In this document: in pieces, positions 15,949 through 24,218 of the stretch
How the letters are laid out: the number at the start of each line of letters is the position of its first letter
Position numbering within the stretch: the stretch's first letter is position 1
Origin: an uncultured Caulobacterales bacterium
GTDB taxonomy: Bacteria; Pseudomonadota; Alphaproteobacteria; Caulobacterales; Maricaulaceae
Direction: 5' to 3'
Assembly: GCA_938040095.1 (NCBI GenBank)
Contig: CALHXF010000088.1
Coordinates: forward strand, 1-45,378
DNA length: 45,378 nucleotides
Notes under the pieces: generated by a model
Seen by the model: only the letters and a program-made list of their open reading frames with translations
Told to the model about the DNA's origin: nothing
Database searches by the model: none
Translations under genes and position numbers: made by a program

Positions 15949-15963
15949 CGCACAGGCATGAGG
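15949..15963 (+). promoter_or_regulatory. Element before the second ammonium transporter, matching that before the first
   Basis: CGCAC-AGG-CATGAGG ends 49 bp before the GTG start. The first transporter has CGCAC-CACA-CATGAGG ending 47 bp before its ATG. Similar bases follow in both (CCTA, then an A/T-rich box, then GAGGGAA). The position and likeness suggest a common promoter or operator. The binding factor is unknown. Confidence 0.45.
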
Positions 15964-16012
15964 CGTCTCACGCTCTAATCCTCCTAGACATAATATCTGA
16001 GGGAAAAACGAC

Positions 16013-17293
16013 GTGTCACGCATCATCAAAACGGCAGGATTAACACTCGCTGCATTTCTGACTCCATCATTGGCCCTTGCGCAAGACGCAGAGATGAGTT
16101 CGGGCGATACAGCGTGGATACTCACCGCGACCGCGCTCGTCCTTTTCATGAGCTTGCCTGGCCTCGCCTTGTTTTACGGCGGCCTTGTACGCGCTAAGAA
16201 CTATCTATCTGTGTTGATGAAGGTTTACGCGATTGCCGCCGTCGCCTCTATCGTTTGGGTGATTGCTGGATATTCCATCGCGTTCGGCGACGCGAATAGC
16301 ATCTGGGGTGGGTTGGATAATCTGTTCCTTAAAAACTTGACCGTTAATGGCCTGAGAGAGGGACTTACGATCCCCGAGAACACATTCTTAGCGTTCCAGA
16401 TGACCTTCGCGATCATTACGCCAGCCCTAATCGTTGGCGCATTTGTCGAGCGGGTGAAGTTCCTGCCTGTCCTGATCTTCACGGCACTTTGGTTGCTGGT
16501 GGTCTACTCACCTGTCGCGCATTGGATTTGGGGTGGCGGTTGGTTGTCCACTTATGGCGGCGGCGTTTTCGACTTCGCAGGTGGCCTCGTTGTTCACGCA
16601 ACGGCAGGTATTTCCGCACTCGTCTATGTCTTTATGTTGGGGTCTCGAAAAGGGTTTCCAAACGAATTGGCTGTTCCACATCGCCCCGCCATCGTCATGA
16701 TTGGTGCGTCTATGCTCTGGGTCGGTTGGTTCGGATTTAATGGAGGTTCGCAACTCGCAGCCGACGGCGGCGCGGGCATGGCGTTATTGGTGACACATAT
16801 TTCAGCTTCTGTCGCGACCCTAGTCTGGGTTGGCATCGAAGCGATGACAAATAGAAAACCGACATTGGTCGGCGCTGCAACCGGCACAATCGCAGGTCTG
16901 GCAACGGTCACCCCTGCAGCAGGCGTTATCGGTCCAGGCGGGGCGCTGCTAATGGGATTGGCTGGCGGTCTTGTCTGCTACTTCGCGGTCCATTTGATCC
17001 GCGTGAAGCTCAAAATTGATGATAGCTTGGACGTCTTTGCAGTTCATGGCGTCGGCGGTATTTTGGGCATTTTAATCCTACCTTTCCTCTCAGCAACAGC
17101 CCTTGGCGGAACAGGCGACGGTATCTTTATGACGCAACTTGTCGGGACCGTTGTCGTCATCGCATGGTCCGCGTTTGCGAGCTTCTTAATCCTTTTAGCC
17201 TTAAAACTCACCATGGGTTTACGCGTTACCGAGGAACAAGAGTTTGAAGGTCTTGATGTCAGCCTACACGGCGAGAGCGCTTACAACTCTTAG
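16013..17293 (+). CDS. amt: Ammonium transporter, subtype 2
   Basis: Encodes 426 residues, starting with GTG 16013 behind GAGGG. It has a cleavable signal (ending SLALAQDAEM) and eleven hydrophobic helices. It is the classical bacterial AmtB type: LPGLALFYGGLVRAKN, ERVKFLPV, the first pore histidine in GLVVHATAGISALV, GWFGFNGGS, and the second in VFAVHGVGGILG. Its sequence is well separated from the preceding transporter, so the pair was probably assembled or duplicated anciently rather than recently. Nitrogen control is expected from the family, but no glnK lies beside it. It has its own terminator. Confidence 0.93.
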   Translation: MSRIIKTAGLTLAAFLTPSLALAQDAEMSSGDTAWILTATALVLFMSLPGLALFYGGLVRAKNYLSVLMKVYAIAAVASIVWVIAGYSIAFGDANSIWGGLDNLFLKNLTVNGLREGLTIPENTFLAFQMTFAIITPALIVGAFVERVKFLPVLIFTALWLLVVYSPVAHWIWGGGWLSTYGGGVFDFAGGLVVHATAGISALVYVFMLGSRKGFPNELAVPHRPAIVMIGASMLWVGWFGFNGGSQLAADGGAGMALLVTHISASVATLVWVGIEAMTNRKPTLVGAATGTIAGLATVTPAAGVIGPGGALLMGLAGGLVCYFAVHLIRVKLKIDDSLDVFAVHGVGGILGILILPFLSATALGGTGDGIFMTQLVGTVVVIAWSAFASFLILLALKLTMGLRVTEEQEFEGLDVSLHGESAYNS

Positions 17294-17328
17294 ACAGTTT
17301 AGACCTAGAACGGTTGATTTGATTTTCA

Positions 17329-17369
17329 CCCGCCAGTCCCTCAATAGTTGAGCGGCTGGCGGGCTTTTT
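17329..17369 (+). terminator. Terminator of the second ammonium transporter
   Basis: An 8-bp GC-rich stem (CCCGCCAG 17329-17336, CTGGCGGG 17356-17363) is followed by CTTTTTATTT. It lies about 35 bp after the stop and is a clear intrinsic terminator. Confidence 0.9.
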
Positions 17370-17405
17370 ATTTGACGTCATAGGCATTTAGTCCTAACTC
17401 AAATC

Positions 17406-18032
17406 ATGCTTTCACACTCGGAAATTTGGGGCGCACTTGACCGCCTCGCGACGAAACAATCAATTTCTCCGTCACGACTAGCGCGCGACGCAGGGTTAGA
17501 CGCGACCAGTTTCAACAAATCAAAACGCATTACATCTTCTGGAAAACCCCGCTGGCCTTCCACAGAATCAATTTCGAAGGTCCTCAGAACCGTTGGAATG
17601 GATTTCGAAGATTTCGCCTGTATGGCCAAGAATAAAGGCGCGTCTGGCCCCGCAATTCCCGTTATCGGATTAGCTCAAGCTGGCGATGAAGGGTATTTCG
17701 ACGATGCAGGATTTCCCTGCGGCGGATCATGGGAAGATGTGCGTATCCCAGGTGAGTTAGATGACAATGTCTATGCTTTAGAAATTGCAGGTGACTCAAT
17801 GGACCCCGTTTTACGCGCTGGTGACAAAATCCTTGTCGCTCCCAATGCAACGGTACGTCGTGGCGACCGTGTTGTTGTCAAAACCAATGCGGGAGAGGTC
17901 ATGGCGAAAGAGTTGCGTAAACTAACAGATACAGTCGTAGAACTCATCTCGCTGAACCCCGAATATGAAAACCGCAGTCTTGCGCGCAGAGATATTCAGT
18001 GGATCGGGCGTATTATTTGGGTTTCGCAGTAA
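17406..18032 (+). CDS. HTH regulator with S24 (LexA/CI-like) peptidase domain
   Basis: Encodes 208 residues. An N-terminal helix-turn-helix (about 18-45, SPSRLARDAGLDATSFNKSK) is followed by a LexA-like domain. The catalytic serine lies in EIAGDSMDPVL and the general-base lysine in VMAKEL. An AG dipeptide at about residue 92 (LAQAGDEG) is the candidate self-cleavage site. LexA-fold regulators of this kind respond to DNA damage or other stress by autoproteolysis. The lack of neighbouring phage genes argues for a chromosomal regulator. No convincing ribosome binding site is seen, so the mRNA may have a short or no leader. It converges with the TPR gene (13-bp gap). Confidence 0.85.
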   Translation: MLSHSEIWGALDRLATKQSISPSRLARDAGLDATSFNKSKRITSSGKPRWPSTESISKVLRTVGMDFEDFACMAKNKGASGPAIPVIGLAQAGDEGYFDDAGFPCGGSWEDVRIPGELDDNVYALEIAGDSMDPVLRAGDKILVAPNATVRRGDRVVVKTNAGEVMAKELRKLTDTVVELISLNPEYENRSLARRDIQWIGRIIWVSQ

Positions 18033-18045
18033 CCCAAGCCTCGGT

Positions 18046-18840
18046 TTACGCAGGGACCTTCCCATCCAGAAATAGGCCCACATAATCACGTGCCGCGTCA
18101 CGATCATCTAATCTTGCCAATGCCTCGCGTGCATAGCCCAGCAAGATTTCACTCAGATAGTCGGTAGGCGTGAGGTCGATCATCTCAGTTAAGATCTCCC
18201 GCGCCTCTTCTGTATCGGCAAGGTCTTTATCTTTCAAAGCGATCAAGGCGAAAGCATAACTGACACCGAGGACAGGGTCATTCGGGTCGCTTTTTCGCGC
18301 CTTCATAAAAAGAGTTCGCCCCTGTTCGATATTCGCTCCGAACCAAGACTGCGCGTCCTTATCGCCCGTCTTACGCGCGATAGCCAAATTCCAAGCCCCC
18401 ATTAAGGCATCACCTCGCGGGTCATCTGGGAAGTCATCACGATAGGCTTGAACAACCTTTTGTGTCTTTTGAGGGAGTTTCTTCATCCACGCCGAAACAT
18501 CGCCTGTCTCTCGCGTGATAAACCCGTGCGCGATTGCATATTGGAGGCGCGCATTTTGGTCAGCAGGGTCGAGTTCCAAGGCGGCTTTGGCAAATTTTCG
18601 CGCGCGTTTGGACTGTTTTTTATTTTTCTTGGCACGGCCCAATATAATTTCAGACAATAGAGATTCAGCGGCCAAGCCGTATCCTTCTGCAGTCTGCAAA
18701 GATTGGGCGGCCTCATAGGCAACGGAAAACTCGCCTTGCGAGAGATGCGCTCTTATCGCCTGAGAGTCCGATGCTTGCGACGACACACTGAAGCACATCG
18801 CAAAGCAGAGCATTAAAATTGATCTAGCGGATTTGATCAT
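18046..18840 (-). CDS. Exported TPR-repeat protein
   Basis: Encodes 264 residues from ATG 18838-18840, preceded by GGAAGGG; a Met six codons earlier is rejected. A Sec signal ends near residue 25 (SVSSQASDS). Helical repeats follow with TPR-like patterns such as KFAKAALELDPADQNARLQYA and FMKARKSDPNDPVLGVSYAFA, so it is a periplasmic scaffold-type protein. It lies 80 bp after lysS on the same strand and may share its transcript, although a small dyad (ACGTAA 18870-18875, TTACGT 18881-18886) occupies the gap. The role is unknown. Confidence 0.8.
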   Translation of the reverse strand: MIKSARSILMLCFAMCFSVSSQASDSQAIRAHLSQGEFSVAYEAAQSLQTAEGYGLAAESLLSEIILGRAKKNKKQSKRARKFAKAALELDPADQNARLQYAIAHGFITRETGDVSAWMKKLPQKTQKVVQAYRDDFPDDPRGDALMGAWNLAIARKTGDKDAQSWFGANIEQGRTLFMKARKSDPNDPVLGVSYAFALIALKDKDLADTEEAREILTEMIDLTPTDYLSEILLGYAREALARLDDRDAARDYVGLFLDGKVPA

Positions 18841-18920
18841 GGAACCACCCTTCCACATATCATGCGGAAACGTAAATGAATTACGTCAGGCGTCCAAATT
18901 ACGATTTGTTAGGCTAGCGT

Positions 18921-20519
18921 TTAGTCACGCTCACCTGAAAGTGCCTTGTCGATCAAATCAGCTGTCTCATTCGGACCGTAGATCGCAACAAATGATCCAA
19001 AACGCGGGCCTTGGCTTTGACCCAGACAGACTTCGTAAATAGCTTTGAACCAATCTCGTAGATTCTCAAAATCATGGTCCTTACCTACGGAAAAAATCAT
19101 TGTTTGAAGGGCCTCACCATCAGCAGCTTCTTCTACCGACACATTTCGGAAACGTGTGACGAGGTCTGTTAAAGCCGCCCGCTCTTGGTCCGTTGGCGCT
19201 CGATACGCCTTATTCGGCTTCACGAAATCCTCGTAATAACGCACGGCATATTCCGTCATCCGGTCAAGGCCTGGATTACTTTTTGGCGTTGCGTCAGGTG
19301 CGTATTTACGGATGAAACCCCACAAAGTTTCTTTGTCAGATGCATTCGCCGCACTCACCAAATTCAGCAAAAGCGCAAAGGTCAGAGGCGGGTCTTCTGC
19401 GGGGGGTGTTCCGTTGTGAATATGCCAAACAGGATTGGCCGCGCGTTGTTTTTCGTCCTGTCGGCCATAGGCAGACAAATGCTGGTAATACTCATCGACC
19501 GTTTTTGGAATTACGTCAAAATAGAGTTTCTTCGCGGCACGGGGTTTCGCGAAGTTGAAAAGCGAGAGGCTTTCAGGTGGCGCATATTTCAGCCAATCTT
19601 CGACAGAAATACCATTACCCTTTGTCTTGGATATTTTCTCACCCTTTTCATCAAGGAAAAGCTCATACACGAATTGGACAGGCGGCTCACCGCCTAGAAT
19701 TTTACAAATACGAGAGTAGAGGGGCGCATTGTCTTGGTGATCTTTGCCGAACATTTCGAAATCTACGCCGAGTGCGGCCCAGCGCATGCCAAAGTCAGGC
19801 TTCCATTGTAGTTTCACATTTCCGCCTGTGACCGACAGCGTCACTTCCGTTTCGTCTTCATCGTCAAATGTAATTGTGCCGGCTTTGGCATCGATCGACT
19901 TCATTGGAACATATAGCACACGACCTGTTGCGGGGCTTATCGGAAGGAAAGGTGAATAGGTGGCGCGACGCTCTTCGCCCAATGTCGGCAACATCACTTT
20001 CATGATATCGTCGAACTTCTCCAAGGCTTTCAAGAGATAGGCATCATAGGCCCCAGCACGATAAAGTTCCGTCGCGGACATGAATTCATATTCAAATCCA
20101 AAGCCGTCCAGAAACGCGCGTAAACGTGCATTCATATGCGCGCCATAACTCTCATGGGTTCCAAACGGATCTGGAACATCCGTGAGCGGCTTTTGCATAT
20201 ATTGCTCGAGGCCTTCAGGATTCGGAACCGTACTAGGGATTTTGCGCATTCCGTCCATATCATCCGAGACGCAGATCAAGCGCGTTTCGATCTTACCTTC
20301 CGTCAAAGCGATAAAAGCATTTCGAACCATCGTGGTACGGACGACTTCCCCGAAGGTGCCAATATGCGGCAAACCAGACGGTCCATATCCTGTTTCAAAG
20401 ACGACAGGACGACCTTCGCGATCGATCCCGCGTTTCTTTTCGATATCCAGCCGACGTAAAATCGCGCGGGCCTGATCGAAAGGCCAAGCTTTGGAGGTCA
20501 TATATACTTCATGGGTCAT
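18921..20519 (-). CDS. lysS: Lysyl-tRNA synthetase, class I
   Basis: Encodes about 532 residues if started at the Met of [12 protein letters not shown] (20517-20519). Starts at 20501 or 20603 are also open, and none has a strong ribosome binding site. It charges tRNA-Lys with lysine. The class I Rossmann signatures are present: [12 protein letters not shown] (HIGH box) and KISKTKGNG (KMSKS box), with TGYGP and FGKDHQDNA typical of the archaeal-type LysRS found in many Alphaproteobacteria in place of the usual class II enzyme. The length fits the family. It is followed downstream by the TPR gene on the same strand. Confidence 0.93.
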   Translation of the reverse strand: MTHEVYMTSKAWPFDQARAILRRLDIEKKRGIDREGRPVVFETGYGPSGLPHIGTFGEVVRTTMVRNAFIALTEGKIETRLICVSDDMDGMRKIPSTVPNPEGLEQYMQKPLTDVPDPFGTHESYGAHMNARLRAFLDGFGFEYEFMSATELYRAGAYDAYLLKALEKFDDIMKVMLPTLGEERRATYSPFLPISPATGRVLYVPMKSIDAKAGTITFDDEDETEVTLSVTGGNVKLQWKPDFGMRWAALGVDFEMFGKDHQDNAPLYSRICKILGGEPPVQFVYELFLDEKGEKISKTKGNGISVEDWLKYAPPESLSLFNFAKPRAAKKLYFDVIPKTVDEYYQHLSAYGRQDEKQRAANPVWHIHNGTPPAEDPPLTFALLLNLVSAANASDKETLWGFIRKYAPDATPKSNPGLDRMTEYAVRYYEDFVKPNKAYRAPTDQERAALTDLVTRFRNVSVEEAADGEALQTMIFSVGKDHDFENLRDWFKAIYEVCLGQSQGPRFGSFVAIYGPNETADLIDKALSGERD

Positions 20520-20696
20520 GGGGCGCGGATAAGCCTTGCACGGGACAGGGTCAACAAAGGACACAAGACGCGAGCTCTGTTTATGCGTCATCCGAGAGAG
20601 CATTATGTATCTTACTCGATATATCGCAGGCGTTTGAGTTTATCAGTTGGGTTTTTTGGAGATTATATGTGCCGCCCAAAAGCCTGATATTCAGGG

Positions 20697-20711
20697 TTCA
20701 AATCATTTGAA
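20697..20711. promoter_or_regulatory. Palindrome upstream of lysS
   Basis: TTCAAAT-C-ATTTGAA is a perfect 7+1+7 palindrome about 180 bp before the chosen lysS start and 42 bp after the stop of the barrel gene. A second dyad lies close by (ATTGGT 20722-20727, ACCAAT 20732-20737). They could be an operator or a weak hairpin at the end of the barrel gene transcript. Confidence 0.35.
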
Positions 20712-20752
20712 TGAGCGCAGCATTGGTTTACACCAATAAATATAAGATCCGC

Positions 20753-21493
20753 CTAGCGTTTCCACGTAAAGGAGAGCGCCGCGGCGTCCTCTTTATATGA
20801 GAACTCCTCAGTTGAGGCTTCACGACGCATGTAAGACAGCGACACGTCAGCGTCGCCAATGCGGTAACCGAGGCCAGCTTGCGCATCCCCCACGATAATA
20901 CGGTCCTGCAGATGGAACTCACCTGAGGTTATCCGCCCAACAGAATTAGGAGAATATGTCAAAGCTTCGGCATCTGCGCCCGCAAAGAAATACCACGTAT
21001 TATTCTTAAATTCGTTGCCTGTGCGGAGATCTTCTCCGATTTCAAGAACCGCACCAACGGCTGTTGAGCTAATCTCATCATCAAAGCGTACGGACGCACG
21101 AGGTGTGAGAGAGAGGTCTAACCCATTTTCAGACCGACGGCGGAATGTGTCTGTTAAACCTAAATCCATTTGATCCGCACGACGCAAACAGGTTCCAGTT
21201 CCGTTTGTACAAGCAGGATTCGTGAGATCCAACTTAAACAGAGTCGAGCCAACGGCATTCACAGGTAACTCTAATCGAGGGCCCATTTGCGCTGAAATAT
21301 CAGGACTTGCTGGTAGGTTAAAACTCAAGCCCTCACTGGGCGGTACAGAGGCCTTTGCGCTATCTAGGGATTCTACTTTTGAACTAGATTGGGCAAAGGC
21401 TGTTGAGGAGAAAGACAGCAGAACAAGAGGAATTGACACCACGGCAAAACCGCGACGGATACAACTCAGAAATGTAAGTCCTCTAGAGGCCAT
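20753..21493 (-). CDS. Outer-membrane beta-barrel protein, LpxR/DUF2219-like C-terminus
   Basis: Encodes 246 residues from ATG 21491-21493; a TTG four codons earlier is also possible. A signal peptide ends around SSTAFAQSS. The remaining sequence alternates hydrophobic and polar residues in barrel style, with a short disulphide candidate NPACTNGTGTC. The C-terminal part (IVGDAQAGLGYRIGDADVSL, then SYKEDAAALSFTW) recalls the LpxR lipid A deacylase family, but the catalytic N-terminal signature is absent and it is short, so enzymatic activity is doubtful. The function is unknown. Confidence 0.7.
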   Translation of the reverse strand: MASRGLTFLSCIRRGFAVVSIPLVLLSFSSTAFAQSSSKVESLDSAKASVPPSEGLSFNLPASPDISAQMGPRLELPVNAVGSTLFKLDLTNPACTNGTGTCLRRADQMDLGLTDTFRRRSENGLDLSLTPRASVRFDDEISSTAVGAVLEIGEDLRTGNEFKNNTWYFFAGADAEALTYSPNSVGRITSGEFHLQDRIIVGDAQAGLGYRIGDADVSLSYMRREASTEEFSYKEDAAALSFTWKR

Positions 21494-21670
21494 AGGTTGC
21501 GCCAAATGTTCATTCAGTCCCGCATCTTCCGATGCCGGGCGGTCTCAATACCAGTTATACGTTTAGTTTGCCACATAAATATGACAATCTTAAGACGTCT
21601 TGCGAACGCGCTCAAAAAAACTGCTCGGTCCGCAGTCTCTAACATATGTAATCTACATGAACGCACCATG

Positions 21671-21704
21671 AAAAAAGGCCACCAAGGTTAATGGCAGCCT
21701 TTTT
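21671..21704 (-). terminator. Terminator of the RNR alpha-subunit gene
   Basis: An 8-bp stem, AAAAAGGC (21672-21679) with GCCTTTTT (21697-21704), gives a T-run in both directions. It lies 50 bp beyond the minus-strand stop at 21754, fitting an intrinsic terminator for that gene. Confidence 0.8.
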
Positions 21705-21753
21705 ATTATTAAGTCTCGACAGGGCTTACGCACTGCGGATTTTCACGATTAGC

Positions 21754-23715
21754 CTATTGGCAGGCGAGGCATTCATCATAATCTGTCGGGGCAGCAGCTT
21801 CCATCGACTTCTCCATTTCGCTTTTGGCTTCTGAGCCTGCAAAAGCTGCGCGTTGGATCGATTTAGAACGGCAATAGTAAAGCGACTTCACGCCTTTTTC
21901 CCAAGCTGTCCAATGCAACATATGCAAATCCCATTTATCGACATCACCAGGTAGGAAGATATTGAGAGACTGCGCCTGACAAATCAGAGGGGCCCGGTCC
22001 GCAGCATGCTCGATGACCCAACGTTGATCAATTTCAAATGCGGTACGGAATGTCGCCTTCTCATGCTCATCCAAGCAGCTGAGATGTTGTATGGAGCCTT
22101 CATTCTCTAAGATCGTGGCCCAAATACCATCCGTATTCTTACCTTTGGCCTCTAGTACCGCTTCGAGATGCTTGTTTCGAACCGTAAAGGACCCAGACAA
22201 GGTCTTATGGGTGTAGATGTTGGCTGGAATGGGCTCGATACCCGCAGATGTTCCGCCGCAAATGATGGAAATGGATGCAGTCGGTGCGACAGCCATTTTG
22301 TGCGAGAAACGCTCCATGACACCCATATCGGCTGCGTCAGGACAAGGTCCGCGCTCTTCAGCCAATTTGACAGACGCTTTATCCGCATCACCACGAATTT
22401 TGGAGAACAAACGCATATTCCAAGATTTCGCCATAGCGCTTTCGAATGGGATTTCTTTACTTTGCAGCATGGAGTGGAAGCCCATCAAGCCTAGGCCAAC
22501 AGAACGTTCGCGCATGGCTGAATATTTAGCATCATCCATCGGAGTCGGCGCATCTTCAATGAAGCTTTGAAGGACATTGTCCAAGAACCGCATGATATCT
22601 TCGATGAAGCCTGGAACGTCTTTCCATTCCTCATATGTCTCAGCATTTACAGAGGAGAGACAACAGACCGCCGTACGTTGACGGTCATATTTGTCACGGC
22701 CTGTGGCAAGCATGATCTCAGCACAAAGGTTAGATTGTTGTACTTTCAGACCTGCATCGCGCTGATGTTTCGCTAAGGATTTATTCACCGTATCGGAGAA
22801 CACCATATAAGGTTCACCTGTTGCGAGGCGCATTTCCAAGATCTTCTGCCAAACTTTGCGCGCATTAACGTGCTTGATGACTTCGCCAGTATGCGGGCTT
22901 TTCAGAGGGTATTCTTCGCCAGCGGCGACAGCTTCCATGAAGTCATCTGTGATATTCAAACCATGATGCAAATTCAGTGACTTACGGTTGAAGTCGCCAG
23001 AAGGCTTGCGGATTTCAAGGAACTCTTCGATTTCAGGATGATGAATATCGAGGTAAACTGCGGCCGATCCACGACGCAATGATCCCTGAGAAATAGCCAA
23101 GGTCAAGCTGTCCATCACGCGGATGAAAGGGATGATTCCAGACGTCTTACCTGCACGGCCAATTTTTTCACCAATTGAGCGAACATTTCCCCAATAAGTT
23201 CCAATTCCACCGCCATTGGAAGCGAGCCAAACGTTTTCATTCCAAACGTCAACAATCGAATCCAAACTGTCGTCAACAGCGTTTAGAAAGCAAGAAATTG
23301 GCAAGCCGCGCGCTGCGCCGCCATTTGATAGAACAGGTGTTGCGGGCATGAACCAAAGTTGGCTCATGTAATCATAAAGACGCTGCGCATGCGCTGTATC
23401 ATCAGCATAGGCCTGCGCCACGCGACCAAACATGTCTTGAAAGCTCTCTTCTGGGAGAAGGTACCGGTCTAACAACGTACGCTTACCGAAGTCAGTGAGC
23501 AGTTCGTTTCGCGCTTTCACTTGTTTTGGACGGTCTGGACGCGGTTTAAACTCAAGTTCAGGCTCGCGCGAGGTCGTGGCGTCGCTCATTCGGATGCCTG
23601 AAGGCGCATTCACATCGTCAAATTCTGCGGCTAGTACATCCATATTCTGCGTTTCCAATTGGTTCATCTCCGCGGTTGTTTCAGCCGACCGGAAGTCTTC
23701 GTTTGATTCTATCAT
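21754..23715 (-). CDS. nrdA: Ribonucleoside-diphosphate reductase class I, alpha subunit, without ATP-cone
   Basis: Encodes 653 residues from ATG 23713-23715 with AAGGACGAG upstream. It reduces ribonucleotides to deoxyribonucleotides, with the beta subunit supplying the radical. Active-site features are the thiols at GLPISCFLN and TAVCCLSS, the finger-loop QSNLCAEI with its Asn-x-Cys-x-Glu, and a CLAC redox pair five residues from the C-terminus. The protein begins the catalytic core (LLTDFGKRTLLDRYL) after about 70 acidic residues. The roughly 90-residue ATP-cone found in E. coli NrdA is absent, so allosteric overall-activity control must reside elsewhere or be missing. No nrdB is adjacent. 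A long regulatory gap lies upstream. Confidence 0.93.
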   Translation of the reverse strand: MIESNEDFRSAETTAEMNQLETQNMDVLAAEFDDVNAPSGIRMSDATTSREPELEFKPRPDRPKQVKARNELLTDFGKRTLLDRYLLPEESFQDMFGRVAQAYADDTAHAQRLYDYMSQLWFMPATPVLSNGGAARGLPISCFLNAVDDSLDSIVDVWNENVWLASNGGGIGTYWGNVRSIGEKIGRAGKTSGIIPFIRVMDSLTLAISQGSLRRGSAAVYLDIHHPEIEEFLEIRKPSGDFNRKSLNLHHGLNITDDFMEAVAAGEEYPLKSPHTGEVIKHVNARKVWQKILEMRLATGEPYMVFSDTVNKSLAKHQRDAGLKVQQSNLCAEIMLATGRDKYDRQRTAVCCLSSVNAETYEEWKDVPGFIEDIMRFLDNVLQSFIEDAPTPMDDAKYSAMRERSVGLGLMGFHSMLQSKEIPFESAMAKSWNMRLFSKIRGDADKASVKLAEERGPCPDAADMGVMERFSHKMAVAPTASISIICGGTSAGIEPIPANIYTHKTLSGSFTVRNKHLEAVLEAKGKNTDGIWATILENEGSIQHLSCLDEHEKATFRTAFEIDQRWVIEHAADRAPLICQAQSLNIFLPGDVDKWDLHMLHWTAWEKGVKSLYYCRSKSIQRAAFAGSEAKSEMEKSMEAAAPTDYDECLACQ

Positions 23716-24218
23716 TATTCTCGTCCTTTTCCCCAAACAGTTCAGATAAATCCATCCCTCCCACGCAGTTTTACGTGTGTTTCCCATTGGGCAAATTGTC
23801 AGGCGAACCGCGTTCCTCTACTACATATAGTGTTGATTTGGCCCAAAGGGTCAACAGCTAGTGTGTTACTTAGATACGAAAAAAGGTTATCAAAGTCTTA
23901 ACCCCTTGGATTTTGGGGGTATTTTTTGACTCGGCGCAATCTATCCACATTGTGTCCACAATGAGCAATATGGAGCGGCACAGCTTTGAAAAATATAGTT
24001 TTTCACCCACAAAAACGCCCTCAATTCGGAGGCGAAATGACCCTATTTTTTTTACCCTCCTCTATTCATTTCGCGGAGGCTGCGGCTGGATGTCGCCAAA
24101 TTTCAGTTAAGAGACCCCATCACACCGAGTTCTACCTCAATTCAGTTCCACTGAAGCACAGAACTGCTATGTGATGTGTGTGAGCGGCTATTCGCCATTT
24201 GAGGACTTTTGCTGACAT
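23716..24218. promoter_or_regulatory. Divergent promoter region of nrdA and the glycosyltransferase
   Basis: This 503-bp gap holds no convincing gene. It contains the palindrome CATTGTG-TC-CACAATG (23948-23963), which partly overlaps CTATCCACA (23941-23949), one base off a DnaA box. A GACTC (CcrM-type) site lies at 23928 and A/T-rich tracts at 23878-23925. This arrangement, about 235 bp upstream of nrdA, would suit cell-cycle control of dNTP synthesis, but that is inference. The right part (24000-24215) shows no clear motif. Confidence 0.6.

Noticed and set aside
17406-18032. Prophage marker from the CI/LexA-like repressor
   Set aside because: No integrase, phage structural gene, attachment repeat or composition change is seen nearby, so it is treated as a chromosomal regulator.
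20693-20711. GGTTCAAATC resembling a tRNA T-loop
   Set aside because: The flanking bases do not form a T-stem, there is no acceptor or anticodon arm nearby, and the bases are better explained by the palindrome TTCAAATCATTTGAA.
23941-23963. Replication origin
   Set aside because: Only one near-match to a DnaA box occurs and dnaA, parAB or hemE-type origin neighbours are absent, so a promoter role is more likely.
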